From: Paenochrobactrum glaciei
GTDB taxonomy: Bacteria > Pseudomonadota > Alphaproteobacteria > Rhizobiales > Rhizobiaceae
Reading direction: 5' to 3'
Assembly (NCBI RefSeq): GCF_039522165.1
Contig: NZ_BAAADE010000002.1
Span: 310,001 to 374,000, forward strand
DNA length: 64,000 nucleotides
Shown: one piece after another, positions 7,881-16,151 of the stretch
Layout: each line of letters begins with the position of its first letter
How positions within the stretch are numbered: position 1 is the first letter of the stretch
Notes under the pieces: generated by a model
The model's input: the letters and a program-made list of their open reading frames with translations, nothing else
Database searches by the model: none
Told to the model about the DNA's origin: nothing
Translations under genes and position numbers: made by a program

Positions 7881-8795
7881 ATGTCATCTGCACGGTTTTA
7901 TGAAATCTATGATGTTTTTACGGATAAGGCGCTGGCTGGAAACCCGCTGGCGATTGTTCATGATGCTCAAGGCTTGAGCGATGCTGAGATGCTTTCCATC
8001 GCGCGCGAGTTCAATCTGTCTGAAACTGTTTTTGTTTCGCCTCCGCAAAACCCGTTGCATACTGTGGCTCTGCGCATTTTTACACCCGGTTTTGAGCTGC
8101 CTTTTGCAGGCCATCCGACCGTTGGTACGGCAATTTCGCTGGCTGCAAAGCTGAAAGGCGAAACAGAAGTCGATCAGATTGTCGTGCTGGAAGAAAAAAT
8201 CGGTCTGGTGCGCTGTGTGGTCAATAGTCAGGATAATGTCAGCTTTGCTGAGTTTGATCTGCCGCAATTGCCAAAACAACTGGATATCAAGATTGAAAAA
8301 GAGGAAGCCGCAGCAGCCATAGGGCTTGGTGCGCATGAGATTGGTTTTGAAAACCATGTCTCAGGTGTCTGGAGTGCGGGTGCACCTTATTTAATGATAC
8401 CGGTTGCCAATATGATTGCCGCTGCCAAAGTTTCGGTTGATCCGGTGTTTGTGCGCGAAAATCTCACCAATGTGAATGGGCGCTCACTGCCGATCTATAT
8501 TTATTGCCGCGATACACGCCTGTTTGACAGTGATTATCATGCCAGAATGTTTGTAACCGAAGGCAATGTGTATGAAGATCCGGCGACCGGATCGGCAGCG
8601 GCAGCTTTTGCCGGCGTGGTACACAGATTTGATCAGCCGCTTGATGGCGTGGCGCAAATATGGATTGAGCAAGGCATTGAAATGGGGCGCCAGTCACGCA
8701 TCAGGCTGGTGCTGGAGATTAAGCAGCAGGAAATCACCAATGCCCGCATTGGCGGCAGTGCGGTGAAGGTTGCCGACGGCCATCTCTATGTTTAA
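7881..8795 (+). CDS. PhzF-family isomerase
   Basis: A 304-residue protein of the PhzF/YddE family, a duplicated diaminopimelate-epimerase-like fold. Visible signatures are YDVFTDKALAGNPLAIV at the N-terminus, NLSETVFV with the likely catalytic Glu, FAGHPTVGTA near residues 78-87, and DPATGSAAAAF in the second half. In phenazine producers PhzF isomerises dihydro-hydroxyanthranilate. No other phenazine genes are present, so the real substrate here is unknown and phenazine synthesis should not be inferred. It is a monocistronic gene ending at a bidirectional terminator. Confidence 0.85.
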   Translation: MSSARFYEIYDVFTDKALAGNPLAIVHDAQGLSDAEMLSIAREFNLSETVFVSPPQNPLHTVALRIFTPGFELPFAGHPTVGTAISLAAKLKGETEVDQIVVLEEKIGLVRCVVNSQDNVSFAEFDLPQLPKQLDIKIEKEEAAAAIGLGAHEIGFENHVSGVWSAGAPYLMIPVANMIAAAKVSVDPVFVRENLTNVNGRSLPIYIYCRDTRLFDSDYHARMFVTEGNVYEDPATGSAAAAFAGVVHRFDQPLDGVAQIWIEQGIEMGRQSRIRLVLEIKQQEITNARIGGSAVKVADGHLYV

Positions 8796-8803
8796 GATTA
8801 AAA

Positions 8804-8832
8804 AAAGAGCAGCTGATCAGGCTGCTCTTTTT
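8804..8832. terminator. Bidirectional terminator between phzF-like and usp genes
   Basis: A perfect 10-bp stem, AAAGAGCAGC with GCTGCTCTTT, has a 7-nt loop, an A run before and a T run after. It can serve the plus-strand PhzF gene and the convergent UspA gene. Confidence 0.88.
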
Positions 8833-8854
8833 ATTTCAATAGTTTATCTTGTGA

Positions 8855-9298
8855 TCAGCGAACAACCAGAACCGGCACTTCGCTCATATTGATCACTTCA
8901 TTGGTCTGGCTGCCAAGCAACATGCGCTTCAAACCGGTGCGGCCATGCGATGCCATAACAATCAGATCGCAACCCAATTTCTTGGATGCTTCGAGAATGG
9001 AATCGGCAGCGGAAATGTCGCTGGTGTGCATTGTCTCGACCGCAACATTTAGCTCATCAGCACGCTTTTTTGCTTCGCTTAATGTCTTTTCTGCGAAATC
9101 TTTCCATTCCTCTTCATATTGGTCAATGAAGGCCTGTGTGTCTGTCCAGCCACCTGGCAGACCTGAAATGGTATAAGGTGCAGTAACGGTAATGATAGTC
9201 GCTTTGCTGTTGAGCTTTTGCGCCAGTTTCAAACCCTGATCCACTGATTTAGCAGAATGAGCGGAACCGTCTGTGGTGATGAGAATGTGATTATACAT
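8855..9298 (-). CDS. Universal stress protein UspA family
   Basis: A 147-residue single-domain Usp. It has an N-terminal ILITTDGSAHS strand-loop with the ADP-binding Asp, and a C-terminal MASHGRTGLKRMLLGSQTNEV that matches the G-2x-G-9x-G(S/T) ATP-binding pattern. It is cytoplasmic; proteins of this type bind ATP and are induced in stress or stationary phase. A long AT-rich gap upstream (9299-9429) should hold its promoter, but I could not assign boxes with confidence. Confidence 0.9.
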   Translation of the reverse strand: MYNHILITTDGSAHSAKSVDQGLKLAQKLNSKATIITVTAPYTISGLPGGWTDTQAFIDQYEEEWKDFAEKTLSEAKKRADELNVAVETMHTSDISAADSILEASKKLGCDLIVMASHGRTGLKRMLLGSQTNEVINMSEVPVLVVR

Positions 9299-9428
9299 GT
9301 GATTACCTTTTTATCGCACCGATAAAATGCTGCCTTTAGTGTGAAGGAACAATGATCATAATCAATGCCCGTCGATATATTTGATTAAAGCGCAAGAAAA
9401 TTCCGGTTTTTAATATGCCGGAAAAGCA

Positions 9429-9458
9429 AAAAGCGAGGCTTTTTCAAGCCCCGCCTTT
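9429..9458 (-). terminator. Terminator of the basic hypothetical protein gene
   Basis: On the minus strand GCGGGGCTT pairs with AAGCCTCGC (one G-T pair) around a 4-nt loop and is followed by a T run. It starts 8 bp after the stop codon at 9466. Confidence 0.8.
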
Positions 9459-9465
9459 GTCATTA

Positions 9466-10002
9466 TCAGGATGCGTTTTGCTGGCGTGTGTCTCTTTTGG
9501 CCTGAGCAACACCGGCTGCCTTTTTTTGGCGTCCGCGTTCCATCGGGTTGATGAGATTTTTTGCGCGGATTGAAGCGGTATCTTTCACGCCTTTATGTGC
9601 ATGGCGGGTGTTGAAAGGTGCTTTGCTGTCAGCCGCTGCTTTTTTCAGTTCCAGCGCATGTTCGGCATTGGCAACAAGCTCAAGATGAGCGGCCATTTGC
9701 TGACGGCGTTGGTTTTCTGCGTTCAGGCGGCTCATGGCCATGGCAAGAACGCGAACTTTCAAACGCGAACCGTCATCGGCCGTAGAGGCTGTTGTGCCAC
9801 GCGGGCTGGAACGGCCTTTCATTTCGCGGCGGCGCTGATTGGCAGCAGCTTTTGCCTTTTCGCGGCGCTCGCGCATCAGTTTAATCAAAGATTTAAGCTC
9901 GGCATCAGAAAGGTCTTGAAGTTCCGGATGGCGCGATTTGGTAACAAGCTCAAGCTCATCTTTATTCAGGGCACGGTCTTCATCTTTACGGGTAATGGCC
10001 AT
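9466..10002 (-). CDS. Conserved basic coiled-coil protein, function unknown
   Basis: A 178-residue, very basic, soluble protein without a signal peptide or membrane segment. It is rich in Lys, Arg, Ala, Glu and Gln, with long predicted helices (about 35-62 and 82-120) and a disordered basic tail. The segment LVTKSRHPELQDLSDAELKS resembles the N-terminus of uncharacterised proteins common in Rhizobiales. Nucleic-acid or ribosome association is plausible from composition only. AAAGGAATT precedes the start codon, and a long inverted repeat lies 35-66 bp upstream of it. Confidence 0.6.
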   Translation of the reverse strand: MAITRKDEDRALNKDELELVTKSRHPELQDLSDAELKSLIKLMRERREKAKAAANQRRREMKGRSSPRGTTASTADDGSRLKVRVLAMAMSRLNAENQRRQQMAAHLELVANAEHALELKKAAADSKAPFNTRHAHKGVKDTASIRAKNLINPMERGRQKKAAGVAQAKRDTRQQNAS

Positions 10003-10036
10003 TATTAAATTCCTTTCCGTTCATTTGATGCGCAAT

Positions 10037-10068
10037 TAAATTTAACACTCACATGAATGTTAAATTTA
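10037..10068. repeat. 11-bp AT-rich inverted repeat in the promoter region
   Basis: TAAATTTAACA (10037-10047) and TGTTAAATTTA (10058-10068) are perfect inverted copies with a 10-nt spacer. They lie upstream of the minus-strand gene ending at 10002 and about 155 bp before the divergent deaminase. Centre spacing of about two helical turns fits a dimeric regulator site. No T run follows, so a terminator is less likely. Confidence 0.55.
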
Positions 10069-10222
10069 TTGAATATACTTTATTCAATGAGAAATTATAT
10101 TCTTCAAGCTATAAAATTGATTTTGTTTCATTTAATGAAATAGATGACTGCGGCAGAATTATGCATGCCGCGTTTTTTTGATAAAAATCTGTGCCTGCAC
10201 ATGGACGGGAAAGGGAGCTCTT

Positions 10223-10702
10223 ATGATTACGGAAAAAGATCATCAATTTCTTCAGCGCTGTGTTGAACTGGCAAATGCTGCTGTTGATGCGGGCGACGAG
10301 CCTTTCGGATCTGTATTGGTTTCTGCTGAGGGAAAAATTCTCTTTGAAGACCATAATCATGTGGCAGGCGGTGATCATACGCAGCATCCCGAATTTGCTA
10401 TTGCACGTTGGGCCGGACAAAATATGAGCCTTGAAGAGCGTCGGCTGGCAACTGTCTATACGTCCGGCGAACATTGTCCGATGTGCGCTGCGGCGCATGG
10501 CTGGGCAGAGCTTGGCCGCATTGTTTATGCCAGTTCTACCGAGCAACTAGTGGCGTGGCTGACTGAGCTTGGCGTCAAACCGGGTAAGGTAAAACCACTG
10601 CGTATTGGCGATGTGATCAAGGATACAGTGATTGAAGGGCCGGTTGAACCTTTTGCAAGCGAAGTGCACAAACTGCATATTCGATTTCATTGCGCACAAT
10701 AA
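10223..10702 (+). CDS. Nucleoside deaminase (CDA-fold, HPE variant)
   Basis: A 159-residue zinc deaminase of the cytidine/guanine deaminase fold. The zinc and catalytic motif is HPEFAIARWA (about residues 57-66) in place of the usual HAE, followed by SGEHCPMCAAA (about 83-93) with the two Cys ligands. The HPE form belongs to a poorly studied branch often annotated as nucleoside deaminase. The substrate is unknown; guanine, cytosine or a modified base are all possible. AAGGGAG precedes the ATG at 10223, which is better than earlier in-frame starts. A terminator follows. Confidence 0.8.
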   Translation: MITEKDHQFLQRCVELANAAVDAGDEPFGSVLVSAEGKILFEDHNHVAGGDHTQHPEFAIARWAGQNMSLEERRLATVYTSGEHCPMCAAAHGWAELGRIVYASSTEQLVAWLTELGVKPGKVKPLRIGDVIKDTVIEGPVEPFASEVHKLHIRFHCAQ

Positions 10703-10722
10703 ACGCAACCATATATTCAAAA

Positions 10723-10746
10723 AAAGCGACCCGTTAGGGTCGCTTT
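10723..10746. terminator. Bidirectional terminator
   Basis: AAAGCGACCC pairs perfectly with GGGTCGCTTT around a GTTA loop, preceded by A residues and followed by a short T run. It separates the deaminase gene from the convergent HTH gene. Confidence 0.85.
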
Positions 10747-10758
10747 CAGCAAGCCTGT

Positions 10759-11058
10759 TTAAGGCACATCATCAGGACGAACAATGCCGCCCTCGCTTTC
10801 AAGTGTAGAAAGTCGCTTGGTCTCAGAGGCGGTGAATTTTAAACGCACGCCGACGCCACGCGTGTCTTCAGGAATAAAAACAGCGCCTAATTCTTCCAGC
10901 GCGTCTTGTAGTTTATCAATAATCCTGTCGTCCGGTGTATCCAATTGACGTTCAAAATGCTCGATCATTTTCGCATCCACACCGGAAGCAGTCGCTAGCC
11001 TGTCGCGTGAGATTTCAGTTAAAGCGCGAGCTGCACGACATAGTGGTCCAGTTATCAT
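10759..11058 (-). CDS. Small XRE-like helix-turn-helix protein
   Basis: A 99-residue protein. Residues 1-60 look like a Cro/C1-type HTH (CRAARALTEISRDRLATASGV, then a recognition-helix region and a capping helix with LQDALEELGAVFI). The C-terminal part, including FIPEDTRGVGVRLKF, resembles the tail of small XRE proteins in Rhizobiales. GGAAGGAG sits 7 nt before the ATG at 11058, so the longer in-frame start at 11091 is rejected. It diverges from the small membrane protein gene. Targets are unknown. Confidence 0.7.
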   Translation of the reverse strand: MITGPLCRAARALTEISRDRLATASGVDAKMIEHFERQLDTPDDRIIDKLQDALEELGAVFIPEDTRGVGVRLKFTASETKRLSTLESEGGIVRPDDVP

Positions 11059-11218
11059 AGTGATCTCCTTCCGGTCGTTGAAATGATTCATGTCTATTAT
11101 TGTAATGATTGAAAACCGGCTTGGTTCCCGCTTTTTTATAATCTTGCTATATAGGGCAGCAATTTCAAGCTATTGTTGGGGAAAGCTCGTAAATAGTTTT
11201 ATATATGCCGGAGTTTTG

Positions 11219-11428
11219 ATGGTGAGATTTTTTATAATGGCTCTGGGCTGCATTATTTGTGCATGCAGCATTTTTTATTTTTATTATTTGAGTAATTTTT
11301 GGTGCAATGCCGGTATCTTTGCCTGTCTTGAATTTACGTCAGACTGGGCGATGACGGTTTTTTATCTGCCAACCGCCATTGGCTTGCTTATCATTGGGGC
11401 GGGATTTCTTATGGGCCGTAAGCCTTAA
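11219..11428 (+). CDS. Small two-helix membrane protein, unknown
   Basis: A 69-residue protein with two hydrophobic helices (about residues 3-27 and 43-65), cysteine-rich between and within them, and a short basic C-terminus GRKP. GGAG lies 6 nt before the ATG at 11219. Its stop codon shares a TTAA with the stop of the convergent P-loop gene (4-bp overlap). I recognise no family. The good ribosome site and sensible membrane layout make it plausible as a real gene. Confidence 0.5.
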   Translation: MVRFFIMALGCIICACSIFYFYYLSNFWCNAGIFACLEFTSDWAMTVFYLPTAIGLLIIGAGFLMGRKP

Positions 11429-11988
11429 ACCGTTTTGAAAATACCTGCGGTTTCACGTTTGATAAATTCAATACGTTCTTCAATGGAGCCTGTGGGCACA
11501 TCAATCAGCTGGTAGCCAAGCTTGGTGTAGGTGGCAACCATTGCTGCATACGTATCGACAGCAACATCAAAGCTTTGCTTGCGCTCTTCATCTTGCGCGT
11601 AAATCTCCTGCCAAGGCGGCAGAATGAAAACTTTGCGATTATAGCTATAGTGCTCGGCAGCCTTTAAAATATGTGCAGGTACAGCCAAGCCGGACAAATG
11701 CAAATAGCCAATAATATCAGGTACGCCGCGATCAAAAAACATCGGAGCCCCATTTTTCACAGCCATGTGCCATGAGCGCATCTCCCAGCCGAGCATTTGT
11801 TCAGCAAAACCGGCGGGGTCAAGCCATGGCAAAAAAGGGCCGTCAATCAGGTTTTGGGATTGGATAATGCCTCTGCCAGCCTCATCGGAGCAGGCATAGC
11901 CTTGCCGTTGCAGGGCTTCCAATAGGGTGGTTTTACCCGCACCGGGGCCACCGGTCAGAATAATGAATTGATCAGAAATGTGCTTCAT
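11425..11988 (-). CDS. AAA_28-type P-loop NTPase/kinase
   Basis: A 187-residue P-loop protein. Walker A GGPGAGKT is at residues 13-20, with an EAGRGII segment, an FFDRGVPDIIGY motif typical of the AAA_28 group, and an Arg/Lys-rich lid region (DEERKQSF). These proteins resemble small-molecule kinases; the substrate is unknown. It lies 36 bp downstream of the next P-loop gene on the same strand, so the two probably form an operon. Confidence 0.75.
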   Translation of the reverse strand: MKHISDQFIILTGGPGAGKTTLLEALQRQGYACSDEAGRGIIQSQNLIDGPFLPWLDPAGFAEQMLGWEMRSWHMAVKNGAPMFFDRGVPDIIGYLHLSGLAVPAHILKAAEHYSYNRKVFILPPWQEIYAQDEERKQSFDVAVDTYAAMVATYTKLGYQLIDVPTGSIEERIEFIKRETAGIFKTV

Positions 11989-12024
11989 TGAAAAATCTCT
12001 TGAATTAAGGGTGAATAGGAGGCG

Positions 12025-12558
12025 TTAGCGGTTTAAATTCCATGACTCGTAAAGTGCGTTCAGTTCATTGGCTGAATATATTTCAACGAGCGGCAATTGG
12101 GTTGTTCGCAATAGTTTGGAGTATTTTTTGTCGCTGTCTTTGGTCTTAAAGATGATCCAGTCAATCATGCTCCATTTGACACTATCTTGTGCGCCATCCA
12201 GATGACCGGCACGGTCCGCATTATTAATGAGCGTGCGTTTGAAATAGCGATAAAGCCGCAGCCAACGGTTTGAGGTGAGTAGAATGGCACCTGTTGCACG
12301 TTCCAGTCGTTGCGGCATTAGCCGACTGTAATTGCCTTCCATCACCCAATGATCTGCCAAAATGGCTTGATCATGAAGAGTTTCAAATTCTTCGTCAGGG
12401 CGCTTTTGCCAATTTGTGTTAGGCAGGTGATGATATTGATCAAGATGGATTGCTGGCACAGCAATTTTCTGCGCGATGGCGACAGCTAAAGTTGATTTGC
12501 CAGCATTAGAGGGGCCGATAATGACAATCCGTTCCCCGAGAGACTTTAAGGGCAGCAT
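12025..12558 (-). CDS. Adenylate-kinase-like P-loop protein (FlaR/topology-modulation type)
   Basis: A 177-residue P-loop kinase-like protein with Walker A GPSNAGKS at residues 15-22. HLDQYHHLPNTNWQKRPDEEF and WVMEGNYSRLMPQRLERA match the layout of proteins often annotated as FlaR or DNA-topology-modulation protein, which are shikimate/adenylate-kinase-like. The reaction is unknown. It is the first gene of a probable pair with the AAA_28 gene. The intergenic stretch to tRNA-Lys is 140 bp. Confidence 0.7.
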   Translation of the reverse strand: MLPLKSLGERIVIIGPSNAGKSTLAVAIAQKIAVPAIHLDQYHHLPNTNWQKRPDEEFETLHDQAILADHWVMEGNYSRLMPQRLERATGAILLTSNRWLRLYRYFKRTLINNADRAGHLDGAQDSVKWSMIDWIIFKTKDSDKKYSKLLRTTQLPLVEIYSANELNALYESWNLNR

Positions 12559-12697
12559 AATACACCATGTAAAATATGCAGTTAAACAGAGGGCTATTGT
12601 GAAAGTCAGGGGAAATATAAAGATAGAAGATTACAAGCTGATGTGTAGATCATAATTTCCGGCAAAGCCGGAATAATATCAATGTCTTAGAAGAATT

Positions 12698-12773
<76 letters not shown>

Positions 12774-12807
12774 ACTCATAAGGCCGCAGCCTCAAGAAGT
12801 GATCGGT

Positions 12808-12836
12808 TCTATAAACACATGTTTTAAACCTGTCTA
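12808..12836 (-). promoter_or_regulatory. Promoter of tRNA-Lys
   Basis: On the minus strand TAGACA (12831-12836) and TATAGA (12808-12813) are separated by 17 bp, placing transcription start about 28 bp before the tRNA 5' end. Confidence 0.65.
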
Positions 12837-13271
12837 CCCTCTGTTTTCATTTTTTTGTATTTTCTAGCAGCATATTGATATTTTTTTGAAAACTTGACCT
12901 TCCTCACACTCAGAAATGAGCTTGGAGCCGCTATTTTCTATGAGAAAAACATCGAAAATTTTTAAAAATAAATTTTGTAGAAAGTTTGAGAGCCTCATCT
13001 GCACCGTGAGTCTTAAACTATTTAAAGTTTATTTTTTCAGCTGCTTGTAAGGTTTTATGCGGGATGCCATATAAAACTGTCTGCATGAAAAAACAGACAT
13101 GATTTGCATATAAATCGCACAGGTTTTTTAAGCTCTGGTGCTTATATAGCGAATATTGAACGATTCTCAGCCCGAACCTCGGGTGGTTTTTGTGTTTGTG
13201 TCAGGTAAACGTGATATTTGTCTGATAGTGCACTCAAAGCACGCGTTTGGGCTGTATGCATTGAGGGCTGT
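12837..13271. other. Gene-free AT-rich gap before dedA
   Basis: About 435 bp without a convincing gene. It is AT-rich. A weak TTAAACT-type inverted repeat (13014-13031, TAAACT/AGTTTA) is followed by a T run and could be a weak terminator of an unseen short transcript. The promoter for dedA should lie here, but I cannot assign it. Confidence 0.4.
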
Positions 13272-13949
13272 ATGGAAAGCATTATTGGCGATCTGGGAAA
13301 TTTTATCTCTGCGCACAAAGAATGGGCGGGACCTATCGTCGGGATTATTGCGTTTGGTGAATCACTGGCCATTATTGGTATGTTTTTCCCCGCAACAGCA
13401 ATCATGCTGTTAATCGGTGGTCTGATTGGCACAGGCGTGATCGATCCTATTCCTGTTATCATCGGTGCAATTATCGGCGCGGTTTTAGGCGATATTATTT
13501 CTTATTTTCTCGGCTGGTGGGTTGGTCGCAGCATCATTCATAAATGGCCGTTGAACAAACACCGAAGCGGTGTGGCTCGTGCGCGTTTGCTGTTCCGCCG
13601 TTATGGTTTCTGGGCGGTATTTTTAGGTCGCTTCTTTGGTCCGGTGCGCTGCACAGTTCCGCTTGTTGCGGGCATCATGTCGATGGATCAAAAACGTTTT
13701 CAGGCAGCTAATATTTTGTCCGCGGTTGTGTGGGCTCCGGCAATGTTTTTGCCGGGCTGGTTGGCTGCTCGCAGCGCCGGTATCTTGTCGCATATGAACG
13801 GCAGCTCAATGATCTGGCTGACCGTTATTATTACAGTCGTAACGACTGTATTTTCTGTGTTTGCGGTCAAATATTTCAAGAACCAGCCCCGTAGTGAACG
13901 AAAACGCGGTTTGCGCAAAACGACACCTGAAAAGACAGTCTCTGAATAA
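13272..13949 (+). CDS. DedA-family inner-membrane protein
   Basis: A 225-residue membrane protein of the DedA/SNARE-associated family. Signatures are AFGESLAIIGMFFPATAIM near residues 27-45, the GDIISYFLGWWVGR segment, and FLGRFFGPVRCTVPLVAGIMSM with the conserved FxGRFxxxxR pattern. Members flip phospholipids or support the proton gradient and envelope integrity. I chose ATG 13272, preceded by GAGGG, since the upstream in-frame extension is not family-like. The C-terminal 25 residues are very basic and cytoplasmic. Confidence 0.85.
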   Translation: MESIIGDLGNFISAHKEWAGPIVGIIAFGESLAIIGMFFPATAIMLLIGGLIGTGVIDPIPVIIGAIIGAVLGDIISYFLGWWVGRSIIHKWPLNKHRSGVARARLLFRRYGFWAVFLGRFFGPVRCTVPLVAGIMSMDQKRFQAANILSAVVWAPAMFLPGWLAARSAGILSHMNGSSMIWLTVIITVVTTVFSVFAVKYFKNQPRSERKRGLRKTTPEKTVSE

Positions 13950-14407
13950 GAGACGTTGTTTTTTATGGTCAGGTCTTGATTGTGACAGACCGACAATTCA
14001 TAATATGAACTCCGGCAATTGTGCCGGAGCCCATGGAAAATCAGTCGTACCAACAGCGGCGATAATCGTTTGTTGCTTCTGTTAAGGAAGATAAGTGCGT
14101 GAATTTGCTGTATTTTCCTAGAAAACTAAGGTGTGTTACGCTTTATGCCAGACGATAGTTCTGACGAATCTTTACCGCGAAGTAGGCAGGTTGCATTTGA
14201 TGTTAACCTGCGCATTTCTCTTTTAAAATCGTATTTCCTTGGAAGCGGCCAGGCATTTTTATGGTTGCCGGCTTTGTTGCGTGCGTGGGTTTCACCGCTG
14301 CAACGCGCGAATGATGTTGCGCATTTTTCAAGTCAACTGTCTCTCGTGCCGGTGCAAAGCAATCGGTACTCTTTCCCTCGTAACCGTTACGGCAGGATTT
14401 AACAGCC
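13950..14407. other. Long structured leader upstream of the TerC-CBS gene
   Basis: About 458 bp with no convincing gene. It holds a perfect hairpin CTCCGGCA-ATTG-TGCCGGAG (14010-14029), which lacks a T run, and several imperfect hairpins near 14250-14275, 14280-14330 and 14350-14373. TerC genes are often preceded by manganese-sensing yybP-ykoY riboswitches, but I do not see that motif's conserved elements. It may be an unrecognised leader. Confidence 0.4.
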
Positions 14408-15964
14408 ATGGAATGGATTGCAGACCCGAACGCATGGCTGGGTCTTACGACCCTTATTTTGCTGGAAATTGTACTTGGTATTGATAACCTGGTGTTTATC
14501 GCCATTTTGGCTGATAAATTACCGCCGCATCAGCGCAACCGTGCCCGCCTGCTGGGCTTGTCGCTTGCATTGCTGATGCGCCTTGTGCTGCTTGCTTCGA
14601 TTTCCTGGATTGTGACGCTGAAACAACCTCTGTTCAGCGCGCTTGGTTTCTCTTTCTCCGGCCGTGATCTTATCATGGCGCTGGGTGGTGCTTTCTTGCT
14701 GGCCAAGGGCACGATGGAGCTGCATGAGCGACTTGAAGGCGGAAACAAACATGAAAGTGGGCGCATTGGTCATGCCGTGTTTTGGCAGGTCATTGCGCAA
14801 ATTGTTGTGCTGGATGCCGTCTTCTCGCTTGATAGTGTGATTACAGCAGTTGGTATGGTCGAGCATCTCTCGGTGATGATCATTGCCGTTATTATCGCCA
14901 TGGGTGTGATGATGGTTGCATCGCGCCCGCTGATGGATTTCGTTAATCGCCATCCGACAGTGGTTATTCTCTGTCTCGGCTTCTTGCTGATGATTGGTTT
15001 CAGCCTAGTGATCGAAGGCTTCGGCTATCATATTCCTAAGGGCTATCTCTATGCAGCGATCGGCTTCTCGGTATTGATTGAAGCTGCCAACCAGATGGCA
15101 CGTCGCAATCGTGAAAAACTGGTAACCACCAATGATTTGCGTGAGCGTACTGCCGGTGCGGTGTTGCGCTTGCTGGGTGGTGGCCGTGGCGATGATGCTT
15201 TGTCGGAAACTGTGGATGTGATTGCTCATCATACGGCGACAAGTAATGTCTTCCGTCCAGAAGAAAAGGAAATGATCCGCGGTGTGCTAGATCTGGGAGA
15301 GCGGCCGGTGCGCTCGATCATGTCCCCGCGCAATGAAATTGAATGGCTTGATCTGGATTTGGACGAAACGAAAATCCTTAACCAGATTAAGAAACTCAAT
15401 CATTCACGCGTGGTTGTAGCCCGTGGTTTGATCGATGAATTTCAGGGCGTGGCACTGGTCAAAGATCTGCTGATTGATGTGAGTGAAAACGGTACAATCA
15501 ATTGGGAAAAACACATCAAACAGCCTTTAGTGGTGCATGAAAATGCCAATGTTTTGCGGTTGATGGAGCAATTACGTACATCACCGGTTCAGATGGCATT
15601 GATCGTGGACGAGCATGGCTCGTTTGAAGGTGTGGCGACACCAGCCGATATTTTGGAAGCCATTGCGGGTGAATTCCCTGATGAGGATGAAGCAACCTCG
15701 GTGAGCCGTCTTGAAGATGGCAGTGGCTGGCTGGCTGACGGCTTCAGCGACATTCGCCGTTTAAGCGGTGTTGTTGGTCGTGATCTGGTGGATGAAGATG
15801 ATCGTTACACCACATTGGCAGGTTATCTGATCTGGCATCTGGGACATCTGCCACAAGGTGGTGAGAAAATCACTGCTGATAATTTGCTGTTTGAAATTGT
15901 CAGCATGGACGGACGCCACGTCGGCAAGGTGCGCATCACGCCGGTTGCTTCAGAATACGAATAA
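14408..15964 (+). CDS. TerC-family membrane protein with CBS and CorC/HlyC domains
   Basis: A 518-residue protein of the YoaE/YegH type. Residues 1-230 form the TerC integral-membrane domain with acidic motifs in membrane helices (EIVLGIDNLVFIAIL near 18-32 and DAVFSLDSVITAVGM near 137-151). A CBS pair follows (about 295-415), with GERPVRSIMSPRNEIEWLD, then a CorC_HlyC domain (about 430-512). TerC relatives have been linked to manganese export and metal loading of exported proteins. The CBS pair suggests regulation by nucleotides. The ATG at 14408 starts directly on the TerC domain. A terminator is not obvious downstream. Confidence 0.9.
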   Translation: MEWIADPNAWLGLTTLILLEIVLGIDNLVFIAILADKLPPHQRNRARLLGLSLALLMRLVLLASISWIVTLKQPLFSALGFSFSGRDLIMALGGAFLLAKGTMELHERLEGGNKHESGRIGHAVFWQVIAQIVVLDAVFSLDSVITAVGMVEHLSVMIIAVIIAMGVMMVASRPLMDFVNRHPTVVILCLGFLLMIGFSLVIEGFGYHIPKGYLYAAIGFSVLIEAANQMARRNREKLVTTNDLRERTAGAVLRLLGGGRGDDALSETVDVIAHHTATSNVFRPEEKEMIRGVLDLGERPVRSIMSPRNEIEWLDLDLDETKILNQIKKLNHSRVVVARGLIDEFQGVALVKDLLIDVSENGTINWEKHIKQPLVVHENANVLRLMEQLRTSPVQMALIVDEHGSFEGVATPADILEAIAGEFPDEDEATSVSRLEDGSGWLADGFSDIRRLSGVVGRDLVDEDDRYTTLAGYLIWHLGHLPQGGEKITADNLLFEIVSMDGRHVGKVRITPVASEYE

Positions 15965-16151
15965 TCGAAGCCTTTGATTTTCGGCTTTTTTGAAACTCCA
16001 CTGATTTGAAATCGATAAAATTAGTAGGGTTATTGACAAAAAGCCGGAAAACCATGATGATTAAGACTTTGTTAACCTGCGGAAGATGCTTTTTATAACG
16101 GGCAAAAGCCGCAGGCTTATCCTTAATTATTCATGGGTGTTGAGGGGATTC

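Noticed and set aside
7881..8795. Phenazine biosynthesis, from the PhzF-like protein
   Set aside because: No other phz genes are present; PhzF relatives are common in bacteria that make no phenazines.
10759..11428. A toxin-antitoxin pair formed by the HTH protein and the small membrane protein
   Set aside because: The genes are divergent, not in one operon, and neither resembles a known toxin or antitoxin family.
14133..14402. An 89-codon open frame directly before the TerC-CBS gene
   Set aside because: No recognisable domain, a composition unlike its neighbours, no good ribosome site, and it runs through several hairpins; more likely leader RNA.
13950..14407. A yybP-ykoY manganese riboswitch before the TerC gene
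   Set aside because: The expected conserved elements are not visible by eye, so only an unassigned structured leader is reported.
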